From Puniceicoccaceae bacterium (GTDB lineage Bacteria; Verrucomicrobiota; Verrucomicrobiia; Opitutales; Coraliomargaritaceae): a DNA stretch of 64,000 nucleotides. Numbering within the stretch: the first letter of the stretch is position 1; the number at the start of each line of letters is the position of its first letter. The notes below the pieces were generated by a model, which ran no database searches, had not been told where the DNA came from, and was given only the letters and a program-made list of their open reading frames with translations. Shown one piece after another: positions 10,598-19,692 of the stretch. The stretch is from positions 1-64,000 of the forward strand of contig PBYS01000078.1 in assembly GCA_002729725.1 (NCBI GenBank), written 5' to 3'. Position numbers and translations under genes: made by a program.

Positions 10598-10786
10598 ATG
10601 TTTAAACGAATCATCTACGACGATTGGACCAGCATCGTACCACTCATCTCCTTCTGGCTCACCTTTGGCGTCTTCCTGGCCATCGTTGTGCGAGCCTTGC
10701 TCCTTAAAAAGACCACCGTTCACCACATGGAGAACCTCCCGCTCGAAGACGGAGACAACGCGAACACTCAATTAGCTAGCAAATGA
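10598..10786 (+). CDS. ccoQ: cbb3-type oxidase small subunit CcoQ-like
   Basis: 62 residues with one membrane helix (SIVPLISFWLTFGVFLAIVV) and a charged, acidic C-terminal tail. CcoQ/FixQ subunits have this form and stabilise the interaction of CcoP with the core complex. It sits between ccoNO and ccoP, and its TGA overlaps the ccoP start (ATGA), implying translational coupling. Confidence 0.8.
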   Translation: MFKRIIYDDWTSIVPLISFWLTFGVFLAIVVRALLLKKTTVHHMENLPLEDGDNANTQLASK

Positions 10787-11352
10787 GCACAGACGACCAT
10801 AAAGACTCTCACCTCGTCAAACAAGAGGACCTGCCCGAAGGGGTCATTCTGCGCGACCACGTAGTCGACGGCATCCAGGAGTATGATCAACGCCTCCCCT
10901 TCTGGTGGCTGTGCATCCTCTTCGGTGTGATCGCATTCTCCATTGTTTATTGGCTGGTGCTGGATGATCGCAGTTTTAACGGCAGCGCGCACCAAGAGCT
11001 CGAAGCGCAACTACAAGCGGTCGCGGCCAAGCGCCTGGCGAATTCGATCGATGTCACCAACGACGATCTCTTCTTCGAGATGGCAGGCACCGCACAATTC
11101 GTCAGCGCGGGTGAAAACACCTACATGACCAACTGCGTGGCCTGTCATGGCAAGGAGCTACAAGGCGGCATCGGCTTCAATCTAGTCGACGAGGAGTGGG
11201 TGCACGGCTCCAAACCCTCCGAAATCTATAATACGATTGCTCATGGCGTGCCTGAAAAAGGCATGCAAGCCTGGGAGAGCCAACTGGGCCAAAAGCGTAT
11301 CGCCGAAGTGGTCGCTTTTGTCTTGAGCAAAAACCCCGGGCTGAAGCCATAA
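10783..11352 (+). CDS. ccoP: cbb3-type oxidase subunit III, one-haem CcoP
   Basis: 189 residues. The N-terminal part has the CcoP signature around 'DGIQEYDQRLPFWWLCILFG' followed by one membrane helix (~43-62). The periplasmic domain contains a single c-type haem motif, CVACH at ~118-122, with GMQAW providing the likely axial Met. Canonical CcoP is about 290 residues with two CxxCH motifs; here the second cytochrome c domain is absent. The reading frame is intact and ends naturally, so this is a genuine short form and not a truncation by mutation. It passes electrons from a soluble donor to CcoO. Confidence 0.93.
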   Translation: MSTDDHKDSHLVKQEDLPEGVILRDHVVDGIQEYDQRLPFWWLCILFGVIAFSIVYWLVLDDRSFNGSAHQELEAQLQAVAAKRLANSIDVTNDDLFFEMAGTAQFVSAGENTYMTNCVACHGKELQGGIGFNLVDEEWVHGSKPSEIYNTIAHGVPEKGMQAWESQLGQKRIAEVVAFVLSKNPGLKP

Positions 11353-11380
11353 AGAAAATCAAACACTCAAAACCGTACAT

Positions 11381-11451
11381 TGAACATCGAATAAGTCCTC
11401 TCAGACAAGCTCTGCATTCAGAATTGGATATTGGACCTTCGATGTTCACCC
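11381..11451. repeat. TTSNNNN heptad array, copy 2, with inverted arm
   Basis: The right part at 11417-11451 is five heptamers TTCAGAA, TTGGATA, TTGGACC, TTCGATG, TTCACCC. The left part at 11381-11391, TGAACATCGAA, is the exact inverse of TTCGATGTTCA at 11438-11448, so the RNA can fold as an 11-bp stem. The array ends 6 bases before the ccoG start codon. Confidence 0.8.
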
Positions 11452-11457
11452 CATATC

Positions 11458-12867
11458 ATGAAGCCCAATCAGCCATCACGTGCCACGCCAACGACCATCA
11501 ACCAGGATGGTTCGCGCAAGTTTCTGCATCCAGCCGACGTTAAGGGTTTCTTCACCACCTACCGTCGCATCTTCGCACTGCTACTGATCGGCATCTACGT
11601 ATCCCTTCCATGGATACCGATCAATGGCCACCCGGCCGTGTTCCTGGATGTGCTCAATCGCCGCTTCCACCTATTCGGCCTTAGCTTCGCAGCTCAAGAC
11701 CTGTGGATGGCGTTCTTCTTCATCACGGGCCTGGGCTTCACACTCTTCTTCATCACAGCACTGCTTGGTCGCGTATGGTGTGGTTGGGCCTGCCCGCAAA
11801 CGGTCTTCTTGGAACATGTCTATCGCCGTATCGAACGCTGGATTGAGGGCGACGCAGCTGCTCGCAAGAAATTGGACAAGCAAGCATGGGATAACGAAAA
11901 GATCATCAAACGTGTCGTAAAGAATGGCATCTTCTTCGCCTTCTCGGCGCTGATCGCGCACCTCTTCCTCGCCTACTTCATTTCGATTCCCGAGCTCTAT
12001 CACTGGATGCGCACCAGTCCAACGGAGCACTGGGGCGCCTTTCTCTTTGTCTTCATCGCCAGCAGTATTATCTTTCTCAATTTCGCCTGGTTCCGAGAAC
12101 AGCTCTGCCTCGTGATCTGTCCCTACGGACGACTGCAGTCGGCCTTGATCGACGATGACTCGCTCATCATCGGCTACGATGAAGCACGTGGCGAACCGCG
12201 CGGCCCTGCGAAAAAAGAGGGCTTCGGCGACTGCATCAACTGCTACCGCTGCGTGCAAGTCTGCCCGACCGGGATCGACATCCGTCAAGGCCTACAAATG
12301 GAATGCATCGGCTGCGCCAACTGTATTGACGCCTGCAATACAATCATGACGAAGATCAATCGTCCTAAAGGACTCATTCGCTACGATTCTCAAAATGGAT
12401 TAACAGGGCAAAAGCGTCGTTACCTCCGCCCGCGTACTTTCATTTATGCCGCACTCATGCTAGTCGGCGCTGGTGCATTCACGCTGTCAGCCATGCAGCT
12501 ACGAAGCGCTAATATGAATATCGTTCGCATGTCAGGCGCGCCTTACTTCCTAAGCGATACTGGCGTGCGCAATCAATATCAAGTGCGCGTCATCAATAAG
12601 ACCAACGAAACCAAGACCTATAAGCTCGTCAGTGCCGCCGAAGGACAAACTTATACAATGGAAGGTAATGAAGATGGCATCACCGTCCCTCCAATGGGGG
12701 AAGAGCTGCGCCCTGTCATCATCTCTATTCAACGTGATGACTATACCGGGAAGTTCCCCTTAACGATCTCCCTACTCGCTCCCGATGGTGAAAAGGCGAT
12801 CATCACCCGCGAAGCCGAATTCCTAGGGCCCAACGCCCGACTGTGGAAGGAACATAGTTCAAAATGA
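11458..12867 (+). CDS. ccoG: Cytochrome oxidase accessory protein CcoG (FixG/RdxA)
   Basis: A 469-residue membrane iron-sulfur protein that acts in cbb3 oxidase biogenesis, where members reduce Cu(II) for CuB insertion. Helices occur near residues 40-60, 85-105, 160-185, 195-215 and 330-350. 'GRVWCGWACPQTVFLEHVYR' is the family's first cysteine motif. Around 257-300, DCINCYRCVQVCPTGIDIRQ and CIGCANCIDACN make two [4Fe-4S] ferredoxin-type sites. The C-terminal periplasmic domain is Ig-like (IG-type strand 'YQVRVINKTNETKTY'). The ATG at 11458 is preferred over a TTG at 11431 that lies inside the heptad repeat. The stop overlaps the next small gene (ATGA). Confidence 0.95.
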   Translation: MKPNQPSRATPTTINQDGSRKFLHPADVKGFFTTYRRIFALLLIGIYVSLPWIPINGHPAVFLDVLNRRFHLFGLSFAAQDLWMAFFFITGLGFTLFFITALLGRVWCGWACPQTVFLEHVYRRIERWIEGDAAARKKLDKQAWDNEKIIKRVVKNGIFFAFSALIAHLFLAYFISIPELYHWMRTSPTEHWGAFLFVFIASSIIFLNFAWFREQLCLVICPYGRLQSALIDDDSLIIGYDEARGEPRGPAKKEGFGDCINCYRCVQVCPTGIDIRQGLQMECIGCANCIDACNTIMTKINRPKGLIRYDSQNGLTGQKRRYLRPRTFIYAALMLVGAGAFTLSAMQLRSANMNIVRMSGAPYFLSDTGVRNQYQVRVINKTNETKTYKLVSAAEGQTYTMEGNEDGITVPPMGEELRPVIISIQRDDYTGKFPLTISLLAPDGEKAIITREAEFLGPNARLWKEHSSK

Positions 12868-13034
12868 GCACACCTGAAAAAAAGAAATTTGCCTGGTCCC
12901 TCTGGATTCCAGTCACCCTCGCCTTCGTCCTCGTCATCGTCGCATGGACTTTTCTGATCAAAATCGCAAAAGAAAACCCAGTCGAAACCATCGAGATCGA
13001 GCAGACCGGAAGAACGTCCACGCTCGAACATTGA
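12864..13034 (+). CDS. Small single-span membrane protein (FixH-position, 56 aa)
   Basis: ATG at 12864 overlaps the TGA of ccoG (ATGA) and the frame runs to TGA at 13032-13034. The peptide is MSTPEKKKFAWSLWIPVTLA, then FVLVIVAWTFLIKIA and a polar tail. It has a lysine-rich cytoplasmic start, one membrane helix at ~12-34 and an ~22-residue exterior tail. In many organisms ccoG is followed by ccoH (fixH), a membrane assembly factor of ~150 residues; this peptide occupies that slot but has no FixH domain. It may be a minimal replacement or an unrelated subunit. Its last codons run into the left arm of the heptad repeat (TCGAACATTGA). Confidence 0.65.
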   Translation: MSTPEKKKFAWSLWIPVTLAFVLVIVAWTFLIKIAKENPVETIEIEQTGRTSTLEH

Positions 13035-13101
13035 GCGTCCTACGCGCAATTCCTATTCATTCAAAATTCTGAGTTCGATGTTGAATGTTCAAAGTTCACC
13101 C
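13024..13101. repeat. TTSNNNN heptad array, copy 3, containing the ccoI start codon
   Basis: Six heptamers run from 13060: TTCAAAA, TTCTGAG, TTCGATG, TTGAATG, TTCAAAG, TTCACCC. A left inverted piece, TCGAACATTGA, lies at 13024-13034 and covers the last codons of the 56-residue gene. The ATG of ccoI at 13078-13080 is the end of the third heptamer, so the array encodes the first residues of CcoI (MLNVQSS). Confidence 0.8.
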
Positions 13102-15486
13102 GCCACCTGCGCCCACTGCGGCACCCCCTTCACGCCTCGTGCGCAGGAGGCTTACTGCTGCCATGGCTGCGAATATGTCGCGCAAGTGCTGAGCGAAAAC
13201 GACCTGACCCGTTTCTATGAACTCAAGGGAAACACCGCGGTGCCGCCCGTCGGCTCCAAGGCATTCACCGAAGCTGAAGTCGCGCCCTTGATCGCTGAGC
13301 TCAAACGCGTCGAAGCCAACTGCGAAAAACCTGTCGCGCACACTCGCTTCAGTCTGGAAGGCATTAGTTGTATCGGTTGCGTGTGGTTAATTGAAGCCAT
13401 CTTCCAACGTCAACCAGGCAGTGCCCGTGTTCGAATCGATCCACGTGCCAGCGCCATCGAGATGTATTGGCAACGCGGGCATTTCAATGTGGCGGACTTT
13501 GCCCAGGAAATCCAAAAAATCGGTTATCGGCTCACCCTCTACACTGAAGATCCTCAGGCGAATACTGGCAGTCGTCAAATCATCCACCGTCTCGGGCTCT
13601 GCGGCTTCTTTCTCCTCAACACCATGCTGTTTACCCTGCCGGCCTATCTCGGTATGGGCGGTGACTTTTTTCTAGCCCCACTCTTTCAACTCTTGGGGGC
13701 GACCTTTGCCACCCTCAGCCTCATCACCGGCGGCGGCTACTTCATCCAACGCGCATGGCAGGCCGCACGTAACCGGGTGCTGCACATCGATCTGCCCATC
13801 GCTGCGGGCTTACTGGCGGGCTACATCGGCTCCCTGCTGGGCTGGGCGACCGGCTATGTAAACCTAATCTACTTCGATTTCGTCGCCACCTTCGTCTTCC
13901 TCATGCTACTGGGACGTTGGCTACAAGAATACGCGCTGGAAAAAAACCGCTCGCACCTGCAACGCCAAAAAGCAGGCCCGCGCAATGTGACTCTCATCGG
14001 TGGCGCCCAAGACGGGCAAAGTATTCCAGCCAGTCAAATCACCGCAGAGCTGCAATACAGCGTCGCCCCCGGCGAAATCAATCCTGTCGCAGCCGATCCC
14101 TTGGATGCGCAAGGCAGCCTCAGCTTAGAATGGATCAATGGCGAAGCCGCCCCTGTCACGTGGCCACAGAATCGCACCGCCCCGGCGGGCGCGATCAACG
14201 TCGGCTTACACAGCCTACGCTTCCGCGCTCGCGAGGCTTGGGACGACAGCCTCCTGGCTCAGCTACTGGAGCGCCCTGAAGATGGCTTTCAGGAAAGACG
14301 CTTACAGACGGTGCTAAAATATTATATCGCATCCGTCCTGATGGTCGCGGCCATCGGCAGCTTGAGCTGGCTACTCACATCCGGCGATTGGCTCAAGTCC
14401 ACCCAAGTGCTCATCTCCGTGCTCATTGTCTCCTGCCCCTGCGCGCTCGGCGTCGCCCTGCCGATGTGCGACGAATTTGCAAATGCCCGCCTCCGTCGTA
14501 GTGGGCTGTTTATCAAAAGCGCACAGATCTGGGAGCGCCTGCGTCAAGTCCGCACCGTGGTGTTTGATAAAACCGGCACCCTGACGATGGATATCCCTCG
14601 CCTACTCAATACAGCTGCGATCAAAGAGCTCGATCCACTGGCTGCGCAAGCACTTCAGCAGCTCGTCGAGCACAACCGACACCCCATCGCACGCTCGCTG
14701 CGCGAAGCACTACTGGCCGCATTCCCCAAGCTTCGCAGCGACAACAGCGCAGCCTTGGTCGAGGAAACCATTGGTCAAGGTGTGGCGTGGAAAGACACCG
14801 GCGGCAACGAATGGACCCTCGGCAAGCCTGATTGGCGGACTGCCAAGCTTCCAGCTGGTCGCAGTGAATACCAGCGAGCTGGAAGCTCGCCACTTCGCCC
14901 ACACACTTGCCTGCGCCAAAACGGTTTACTCGTGGCAGGGTTCCACTTCCAAGAAGACGTGCGGGATGATGCCCGTGAAGCCATCGACCATATACGTAGT
15001 CGGCAAATGGATACAGCCATCCTCAGCGGCGACGCGCCCGAGCGCGTGCAAACCATCGCCACCCAACTCGGCATCGAATGCAAAGCTCAGTGTAGCCCAC
15101 GCGACAAAGCCAACTGGATCGAAGCCCATGCGCCCCAGCAAGCTCTGATGATCGGCGATGGGGCCAACGATAGCCTCGCATTCGACGCAGCCATCTGCCG
15201 CGGCACCCCCGTAGTCGATAAAAGCATCCTCGAAGCCAGCGCCGATTTTTTCTTTTTCGGCCGCAGCTTACGCAGCCTCCCGCAGCTCTTCCAAGTCGCC
15301 GCCAGCCGCCGCCTGACCATCACCACCATCTTCACAGTCGCCGTGCTCTACAATATCAGTGCAGTCGGCATCTGCCTAGCCGGACACATGCACCCACTCA
15401 TGGCTGCCATCCTCATGCCACTCAGCTCGCTAGTCACACTCGGCCTAGCTTGGCTAGGGCTCGGTAGACAAACTCAAAAAACGTAG
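13078..15486 (+). CDS. ccoI: Copper-translocating P1B-type ATPase CcoI (FixI)
   Basis: An 802-residue heavy-metal P-type ATPase that supplies copper for cbb3 oxidase assembly. In order: an N-terminal zinc-ribbon-like domain (CAHCGTPFT…YCCHGCEYVAQVL), an HMA domain with GISCIGC near residue 95, six to eight helices, the transport motif SCPCALG near 452, the phosphorylation site DKTGTLT near 495, the nucleotide-domain HP in NRHPIARSL, and GDGANDSLAF near 698. The A-domain motif, usually TGE, reads INGEAAPV here, an atypical residue at a position that matters for dephosphorylation. Start: the ATG at 13078 lies within a repeat array, and no later in-frame ATG precedes the zinc-ribbon. Last gene of the cco cluster. 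Confidence 0.93.
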   Translation: MLNVQSSPATCAHCGTPFTPRAQEAYCCHGCEYVAQVLSENDLTRFYELKGNTAVPPVGSKAFTEAEVAPLIAELKRVEANCEKPVAHTRFSLEGISCIGCVWLIEAIFQRQPGSARVRIDPRASAIEMYWQRGHFNVADFAQEIQKIGYRLTLYTEDPQANTGSRQIIHRLGLCGFFLLNTMLFTLPAYLGMGGDFFLAPLFQLLGATFATLSLITGGGYFIQRAWQAARNRVLHIDLPIAAGLLAGYIGSLLGWATGYVNLIYFDFVATFVFLMLLGRWLQEYALEKNRSHLQRQKAGPRNVTLIGGAQDGQSIPASQITAELQYSVAPGEINPVAADPLDAQGSLSLEWINGEAAPVTWPQNRTAPAGAINVGLHSLRFRAREAWDDSLLAQLLERPEDGFQERRLQTVLKYYIASVLMVAAIGSLSWLLTSGDWLKSTQVLISVLIVSCPCALGVALPMCDEFANARLRRSGLFIKSAQIWERLRQVRTVVFDKTGTLTMDIPRLLNTAAIKELDPLAAQALQQLVEHNRHPIARSLREALLAAFPKLRSDNSAALVEETIGQGVAWKDTGGNEWTLGKPDWRTAKLPAGRSEYQRAGSSPLRPHTCLRQNGLLVAGFHFQEDVRDDAREAIDHIRSRQMDTAILSGDAPERVQTIATQLGIECKAQCSPRDKANWIEAHAPQQALMIGDGANDSLAFDAAICRGTPVVDKSILEASADFFFFGRSLRSLPQLFQVAASRRLTITTIFTVAVLYNISAVGICLAGHMHPLMAAILMPLSSLVTLGLAWLGLGRQTQKT

Positions 15487-15554
15487 GATCGTGATTTATC
15501 ACGCCCGCGTTGGTTCGGCGGACGTAACAAGACACGCCACTACAAAAAAAATTT

Positions 15555-16787
15555 ATGCAAACAGAACTTCTCGCTCCCGCAGGCTGCTATGCCTCCCTTC
15601 AAGCCGCCATCGATGCCGGTGCCGACGCCGTTTACTTCGGCTTGGCTCAGCTGAATATGCGTGCCCGCTCGCGACGCTCTTTTCACGTGGACGACTTGGC
15701 CACGATCATGGAACGCTGCCACGCCGCAGGCGTGCGCGGCTACCTGACACTCAACACCCTCCTCTACGACCACGACTTAAAGCTCTGCTATAAGTTGCTT
15801 GAAACCGCCAAGCAACACGGGGTGCATGCCGTAATCGCAGCGGATATGGCCTGCATTCTAAAGGCGCGCGAATTGGGACTGGAAGTCCACCTCTCCACCC
15901 AGCTCTCGGTGTCCAACTTCGAGTCCTTCAAATTCTATGCGCAATTCTGCGACCGCATCGTGCTGGCCCGAGAACTCAACCTATCGATGATTCGCAAAAT
16001 CCATCAGCAAATCATCCAGCACGACTTGCGCGGTCCGGCCGGACGATTGCTTGAAATCGAAGCCTTCGCACACGGCGCGCTCTGCATTGCTGTATCCGGA
16101 CGCTGCGGCATGTCGCTCTACACCGATAACGCCTCCGCCAACCGTGGCGCCTGCGTGCAGAACTGCCGCAAGAACTACGTCGTCAAAGACCAAGAGAGCG
16201 GCCAAGAACTCAAAATCGATAACAATTTCGTTCTTTCGCCCAACGACATCTCCACCATCGAGTTTTTGGACCAAGTCGTCGAAGCGGGCGTGCACACACT
16301 CAAGATAGAAGGCCGCGGCCGCTCGCCGGAATACGTCAAACTGGTCACCCGCGCCTACCGCCAGGCACTCACTGCAATTCAAGACGGCAGCTATAATCCA
16401 GCCTTCGTCGACCAACTCATCATCGAGCTCAAAAAGGTCTACAACCGCGGACACTCCTCCGGCTACTACCTCGGACGCGAACAAGGCTGGTCCAATGCCT
16501 ATGGCTCCAAGGCCACCCATCAGAAAATTTTACGCGGCGAAGTCACACACTACTATTCAAAGATCGGCGTGGCCGAAATTCGCGCTATCGGCGCAGTCGA
16601 AGTCGGCGACGAGTATCTCATCATCGGTGAGACATCAGGAGTGGTCGAGGGCAAGATCGAGAGCTTACGCCTCGACGACGGCGAAGTGCCCCAAGCCCAA
16701 AGCGGCGACGTCTTCGCCCTCAAAGTCAACCAACGCGTCCGCCGGAATGACAAGTTCTTCATAATACAAGAAGTCATCACAAAGTAA
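15555..16787 (+). CDS. U32-family protein, TrhP-like tRNA hydroxylation factor
   Basis: 410 residues of the peptidase U32 family. Despite the name, characterised relatives (TrhP/YegQ and RlhA in E. coli) take part in hydroxylation of tRNA uridine-34 or 23S rRNA and need an Fe-S cluster. The opening [20 protein letters not shown] and the signature [20 protein letters not shown] are diagnostic. Conserved cysteines appear in the signature and in [10 protein letters not shown]. The length is close to the shorter TrhP class. The ATG at 15555 follows an A-rich stretch (ACAAAAAAAATTT) rather than a clear ribosome-binding site. It is unrelated in function to the cco operon before it; a ferredoxin gene follows. 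Confidence 0.85.
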   Translation: MQTELLAPAGCYASLQAAIDAGADAVYFGLAQLNMRARSRRSFHVDDLATIMERCHAAGVRGYLTLNTLLYDHDLKLCYKLLETAKQHGVHAVIAADMACILKARELGLEVHLSTQLSVSNFESFKFYAQFCDRIVLARELNLSMIRKIHQQIIQHDLRGPAGRLLEIEAFAHGALCIAVSGRCGMSLYTDNASANRGACVQNCRKNYVVKDQESGQELKIDNNFVLSPNDISTIEFLDQVVEAGVHTLKIEGRGRSPEYVKLVTRAYRQALTAIQDGSYNPAFVDQLIIELKKVYNRGHSSGYYLGREQGWSNAYGSKATHQKILRGEVTHYYSKIGVAEIRAIGAVEVGDEYLIIGETSGVVEGKIESLRLDDGEVPQAQSGDVFALKVNQRVRRNDKFFIIQEVITK

Positions 16788-16806
16788 GACAGGCGCCCCG
16801 CCTGTC
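16788..16806 (+). terminator. GC hairpin after the U32 gene
   Basis: GACAGGC-GCCCC-GCCTGTC starts directly after the TAA of the U32 gene. It has a 7-bp perfect stem but no T-run, so it may be a weak terminator, an mRNA 3'-end stabiliser or part of a repeat. Confidence 0.35.
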
Positions 16807-16828
16807 ATGTCTCATAACGATATCCCGC

Positions 16829-17056
16829 ATGACCTACATCAAAATAGCCCACAAAAAACCAGAGTGTATCGGCTGTGCCCTCTGCACCGAAGTCGCGCCC
16901 GGTTATTGGCAGATGGACGAGCACGGCGAAGCGCAGCTCACTCAAGTAACTCGCCGTGATGCACAATTTGAATACGCTCAAGGCTTCGCCGAAGACCGCG
17001 CCACTCTGGAGCAAGCTGCCACCGGCTGCCCGGTAGACATTATACGAATCGATTAA
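16829..17056 (+). CDS. Single-cluster ferredoxin
   Basis: A 75-residue acidic ferredoxin. CIGCALC near residue 13 and a distant Cys-Pro ([11 protein letters not shown] near residue 68) give the four ligands of one [4Fe-4S] cluster, with the second cluster of bacterial 2[4Fe-4S] ferredoxins lost; the family also contains 3Fe-4S members. It is a soluble one-electron carrier. It could serve the preceding Fe-S U32 enzyme, but this is a guess from adjacency. Its stop overlaps by four bases the stop of the alcohol dehydrogenase on the other strand. Confidence 0.88.
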   Translation: MTYIKIAHKKPECIGCALCTEVAPGYWQMDEHGEAQLTQVTRRDAQFEYAQGFAEDRATLEQAATGCPVDIIRID

Positions 17057-18096
17057 GACTCTGCATTCGACAACACGATCCGGTAGCGGGCATCCCCGGA
17101 CTTCAAGCGTTCAAAAGCCTCATTGATCTCACTCATTGGATACGATTCCACTTTGGGCTGAATCTCATGCAGGCGCGCAAAATCCAACATCTGATCAATC
17201 GTCGCCGGGCTCCCCACAGGAGATCCCGAAATTGAGCGCTGGGCTGATATCAAGGAAAACACGCCCACTTCCAATGGCTCCAATGTGGCTCCCACGAAAT
17301 GCAGCCGTCCCTTGGGCTTCAATGTGCTCAGATACAAATTCCAGTCCAACTTCACATTCACCGTCGAAATGATAAAATCAAAAGATCCGGCCGCAGCTTT
17401 GATCTCCGCAGCATCACGCGAGTTGAGCGTCGTATGCGCGCCCAATTCTAACGCCTCCTGACGCTTGGATTCACTCGATGTAAACGCAGTCACCTCGCAG
17501 CCCCATGCATTGAGAAATTGCAACGCAAGATGCCCCAGACCGCCAATACCAATCACAGCGACCTTGTCAGTCGGTTGCACATCAAACTGCACGAGTGGGT
17601 TAAAGACGGTAATGCCGCCACACAGTAAAGGTCCCGCAGCGGCTAAATCAATTCCCTCGGGGACCACCACCACACTGGCCGCATCCGCACGCACCTTATC
17701 CCCAAAGCCGCCATGCCGAGCCACGATCGTCGATTCCGCCGTCTGGCAGAGGTTTTGATCCCCGCTCTGGCAACACGCACACTCGCCACAATAGCCTGAA
17801 TGCCAGCCCAAACCAACCGTCATACCAGCTTCAAGTCGGCTCACCTGCGAACCCACCGCCGCGACACGGCCAATCACCTCATGCCCCGCAACCAAGGGAT
17901 ATTTCGACATCCCCCACTCGTTATCGATCATGCTCAGATCGCTATGACAGATGCCACAGTGCAAGACATCTATTTCCACCTCATTCGGCTTCAAATCCCT
18001 CACTTCATAGCTAAATTTTTCTAAAGGTCCGCCCGCCTGCTGCGCGGCATAAGCATGGATCGTCTGTGTCTGTGTCGCATTGTCATTCATAGCCAT
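17053..18096 (-). CDS. Zinc-dependent NAD(P)-dependent alcohol dehydrogenase (YahK/cinnamyl type)
   Basis: A 347-residue medium-chain dehydrogenase that interconverts aldehydes and alcohols. The catalytic zinc site shows as [10 protein letters not shown] and [12 protein letters not shown]. The structural zinc loop is [15 protein letters not shown], and the Rossmann motif is [24 protein letters not shown] and '[10 protein letters not shown]' point to the YahK/CAD subgroup, which usually prefers NADPH and broad aldehydes. It is a single gene on the minus strand, convergent with the ferredoxin. Its promoter lies in the 18097-18209 gap shared with the divergent repeat protein. Confidence 0.93.
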   Translation of the reverse strand: MAMNDNATQTQTIHAYAAQQAGGPLEKFSYEVRDLKPNEVEIDVLHCGICHSDLSMIDNEWGMSKYPLVAGHEVIGRVAAVGSQVSRLEAGMTVGLGWHSGYCGECACCQSGDQNLCQTAESTIVARHGGFGDKVRADAASVVVVPEGIDLAAAGPLLCGGITVFNPLVQFDVQPTDKVAVIGIGGLGHLALQFLNAWGCEVTAFTSSESKRQEALELGAHTTLNSRDAAEIKAAAGSFDFIISTVNVKLDWNLYLSTLKPKGRLHFVGATLEPLEVGVFSLISAQRSISGSPVGSPATIDQMLDFARLHEIQPKVESYPMSEINEAFERLKSGDARYRIVLSNAES

Positions 18097-18209
18097 AAGC
18101 TAGCAAAAATCTGATAGAGTGCAAATTCCCCAAGCAGTTGAAACTTTCGCCTAGAGCTTGCGATTCATTTATGATGGCGATTCTAATCTGAAGCTCCCCT
18201 CGAATAATT

Positions 18210-19502
18210 ATGAAAAAATCTACCGTTCTACTTGGTGTCACAGTCTGGTCAGTTAGCCTACTGACTGCGTATTATATCGGATCACGCGCCAACGAGGCCT
18301 CCACTCCCTCCACCACAGCGCCGATCGCTCAGGCTAATCGCGAAAACACCCAGCAACAGAGCTTTCAATCTGTAGCACTCACCGAGCCCGAAGAAGCCAA
18401 TAAACTGGAAGCCTTTTTCGACGGCGAAGCACTCTCTTTAGAAGAAATGCTGCGAGAGATTCCCACACTCAGCACTGAGGAAAGTCGTCAACTACTCACT
18501 CAGGCCCTAGCCATGCCTAAGTCGGACCCCAAACGCGCCCGACTAATCAACGAATTACTCAGCCAGATCGCCGAAACCGAACCCATGGCTGCGCTGGAAC
18601 TGGCCACTCAAATCGACTCCTTGCGCGATTACGAAAGCGCACGCGTTTCCATCCTCGAGGTATGGGGCCGCAATGATCCCGCCGCTGCCATTGCTTGGGC
18701 CGCGACTGCACTAGAAAACGAGCCCTCACGCTCACGCGCCTCTCAACTGACCGCCATTTACCGTGGCTACGCATTGACGAATCCGGAAGCCGCCTTTCAG
18801 CAAGCACTCACAATGGATGAAAATGCGCGCCTAAAGAACCGCCTACTCGGTGAAGTGCTCGAAGCCCAAATTGAAAACGGAGGCCTAGAAGCCGCCAAAC
18901 TCGCGGTCGACTTGGTCAGTGATCCCGACATGAAAGACCGCCTCCGCCGCGACCTCGTCAGCGAATGGGCCGAATTCGACCCCAGTGCCGCAGCGGAATA
19001 TGTCGTCTCACTCGGCGACGAAGCTTCAACTGATTTAAAAAATGCCCTCATCCGCGAGTGGGCCGAGAGCAGCCCTGCCGAAGCCGCAGCCTGGTTAGAC
19101 AGCTTAGATGCAGACGACCCCGCCATCGCACGCGCCAGCGCGTCCATTATTCAAGAATGGACCCGCTACGACCTAGCCGCCTCCGCCGAATGGCTCAATA
19201 GCCTCGAAGCCAGCCCTGAGCTCGATCGCGCTGTCATCACCTACACCTTTAGTGCCGCCGCGGAAGACCCCGCAAGCGCCATGACCTGGGCGGAGTCCAT
19301 AGACGACGATCGCCGACGCACCTGGATGATGGAGCGCGTCGCCGCCACTTGGAAGGAGCAAGACACCGAAAGCTTCAGTGAATATCTCGACAGCTCCGAA
19401 CTAACTGAAGAGCAGCGCACCACCCTCGAAAACGCCGAAAACCGCGGCGGCCCAGGTGGCGGCGGTGGTCGGGGTCCTGGCGGTGGTGGCCGCGGCCGAT
19501 AA
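18210..19502 (+). CDS. Membrane-anchored WA..DP-type helical repeat protein with Gly/Arg tail
   Basis: A 430-residue protein of unknown function. An N-terminal hydrophobic segment ([20 protein letters not shown]) serves as signal anchor or signal peptide. From ~110 to ~400 it is built of ~30-residue helical repeats with the pattern W…[57 protein letters not shown] and [14 protein letters not shown]. Such solenoids are abundant in Verrucomicrobiota and Planctomycetota and probably bind proteins outside the membrane. The last 18 residues are almost only Gly, Arg and Pro, which suggests a disordered or nucleic-acid-binding tail. It precedes nadK but shares no evident function. Confidence 0.8.
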   Translation: MKKSTVLLGVTVWSVSLLTAYYIGSRANEASTPSTTAPIAQANRENTQQQSFQSVALTEPEEANKLEAFFDGEALSLEEMLREIPTLSTEESRQLLTQALAMPKSDPKRARLINELLSQIAETEPMAALELATQIDSLRDYESARVSILEVWGRNDPAAAIAWAATALENEPSRSRASQLTAIYRGYALTNPEAAFQQALTMDENARLKNRLLGEVLEAQIENGGLEAAKLAVDLVSDPDMKDRLRRDLVSEWAEFDPSAAAEYVVSLGDEASTDLKNALIREWAESSPAEAAAWLDSLDADDPAIARASASIIQEWTRYDLAASAEWLNSLEASPELDRAVITYTFSAAAEDPASAMTWAESIDDDRRRTWMMERVAATWKEQDTESFSEYLDSSELTEEQRTTLENAENRGGPGGGGGRGPGGGGRGR

Positions 19503-19692
19503 TGGGATGCCCCACAAGCATGCGACTCTCGATAGAACAGTGTTTGACGCTCCTGCTACATCGAGCGCAGACAAGCCATTAATACTTGCAAACGATCTGC
19601 CTAGCCACCGAACTAAGGTAATACACATACCTGCGAGCCATATCCGCCCGCCCACGGTATACGCATTCCTGAAATCAAGCGAAGCAATTACA

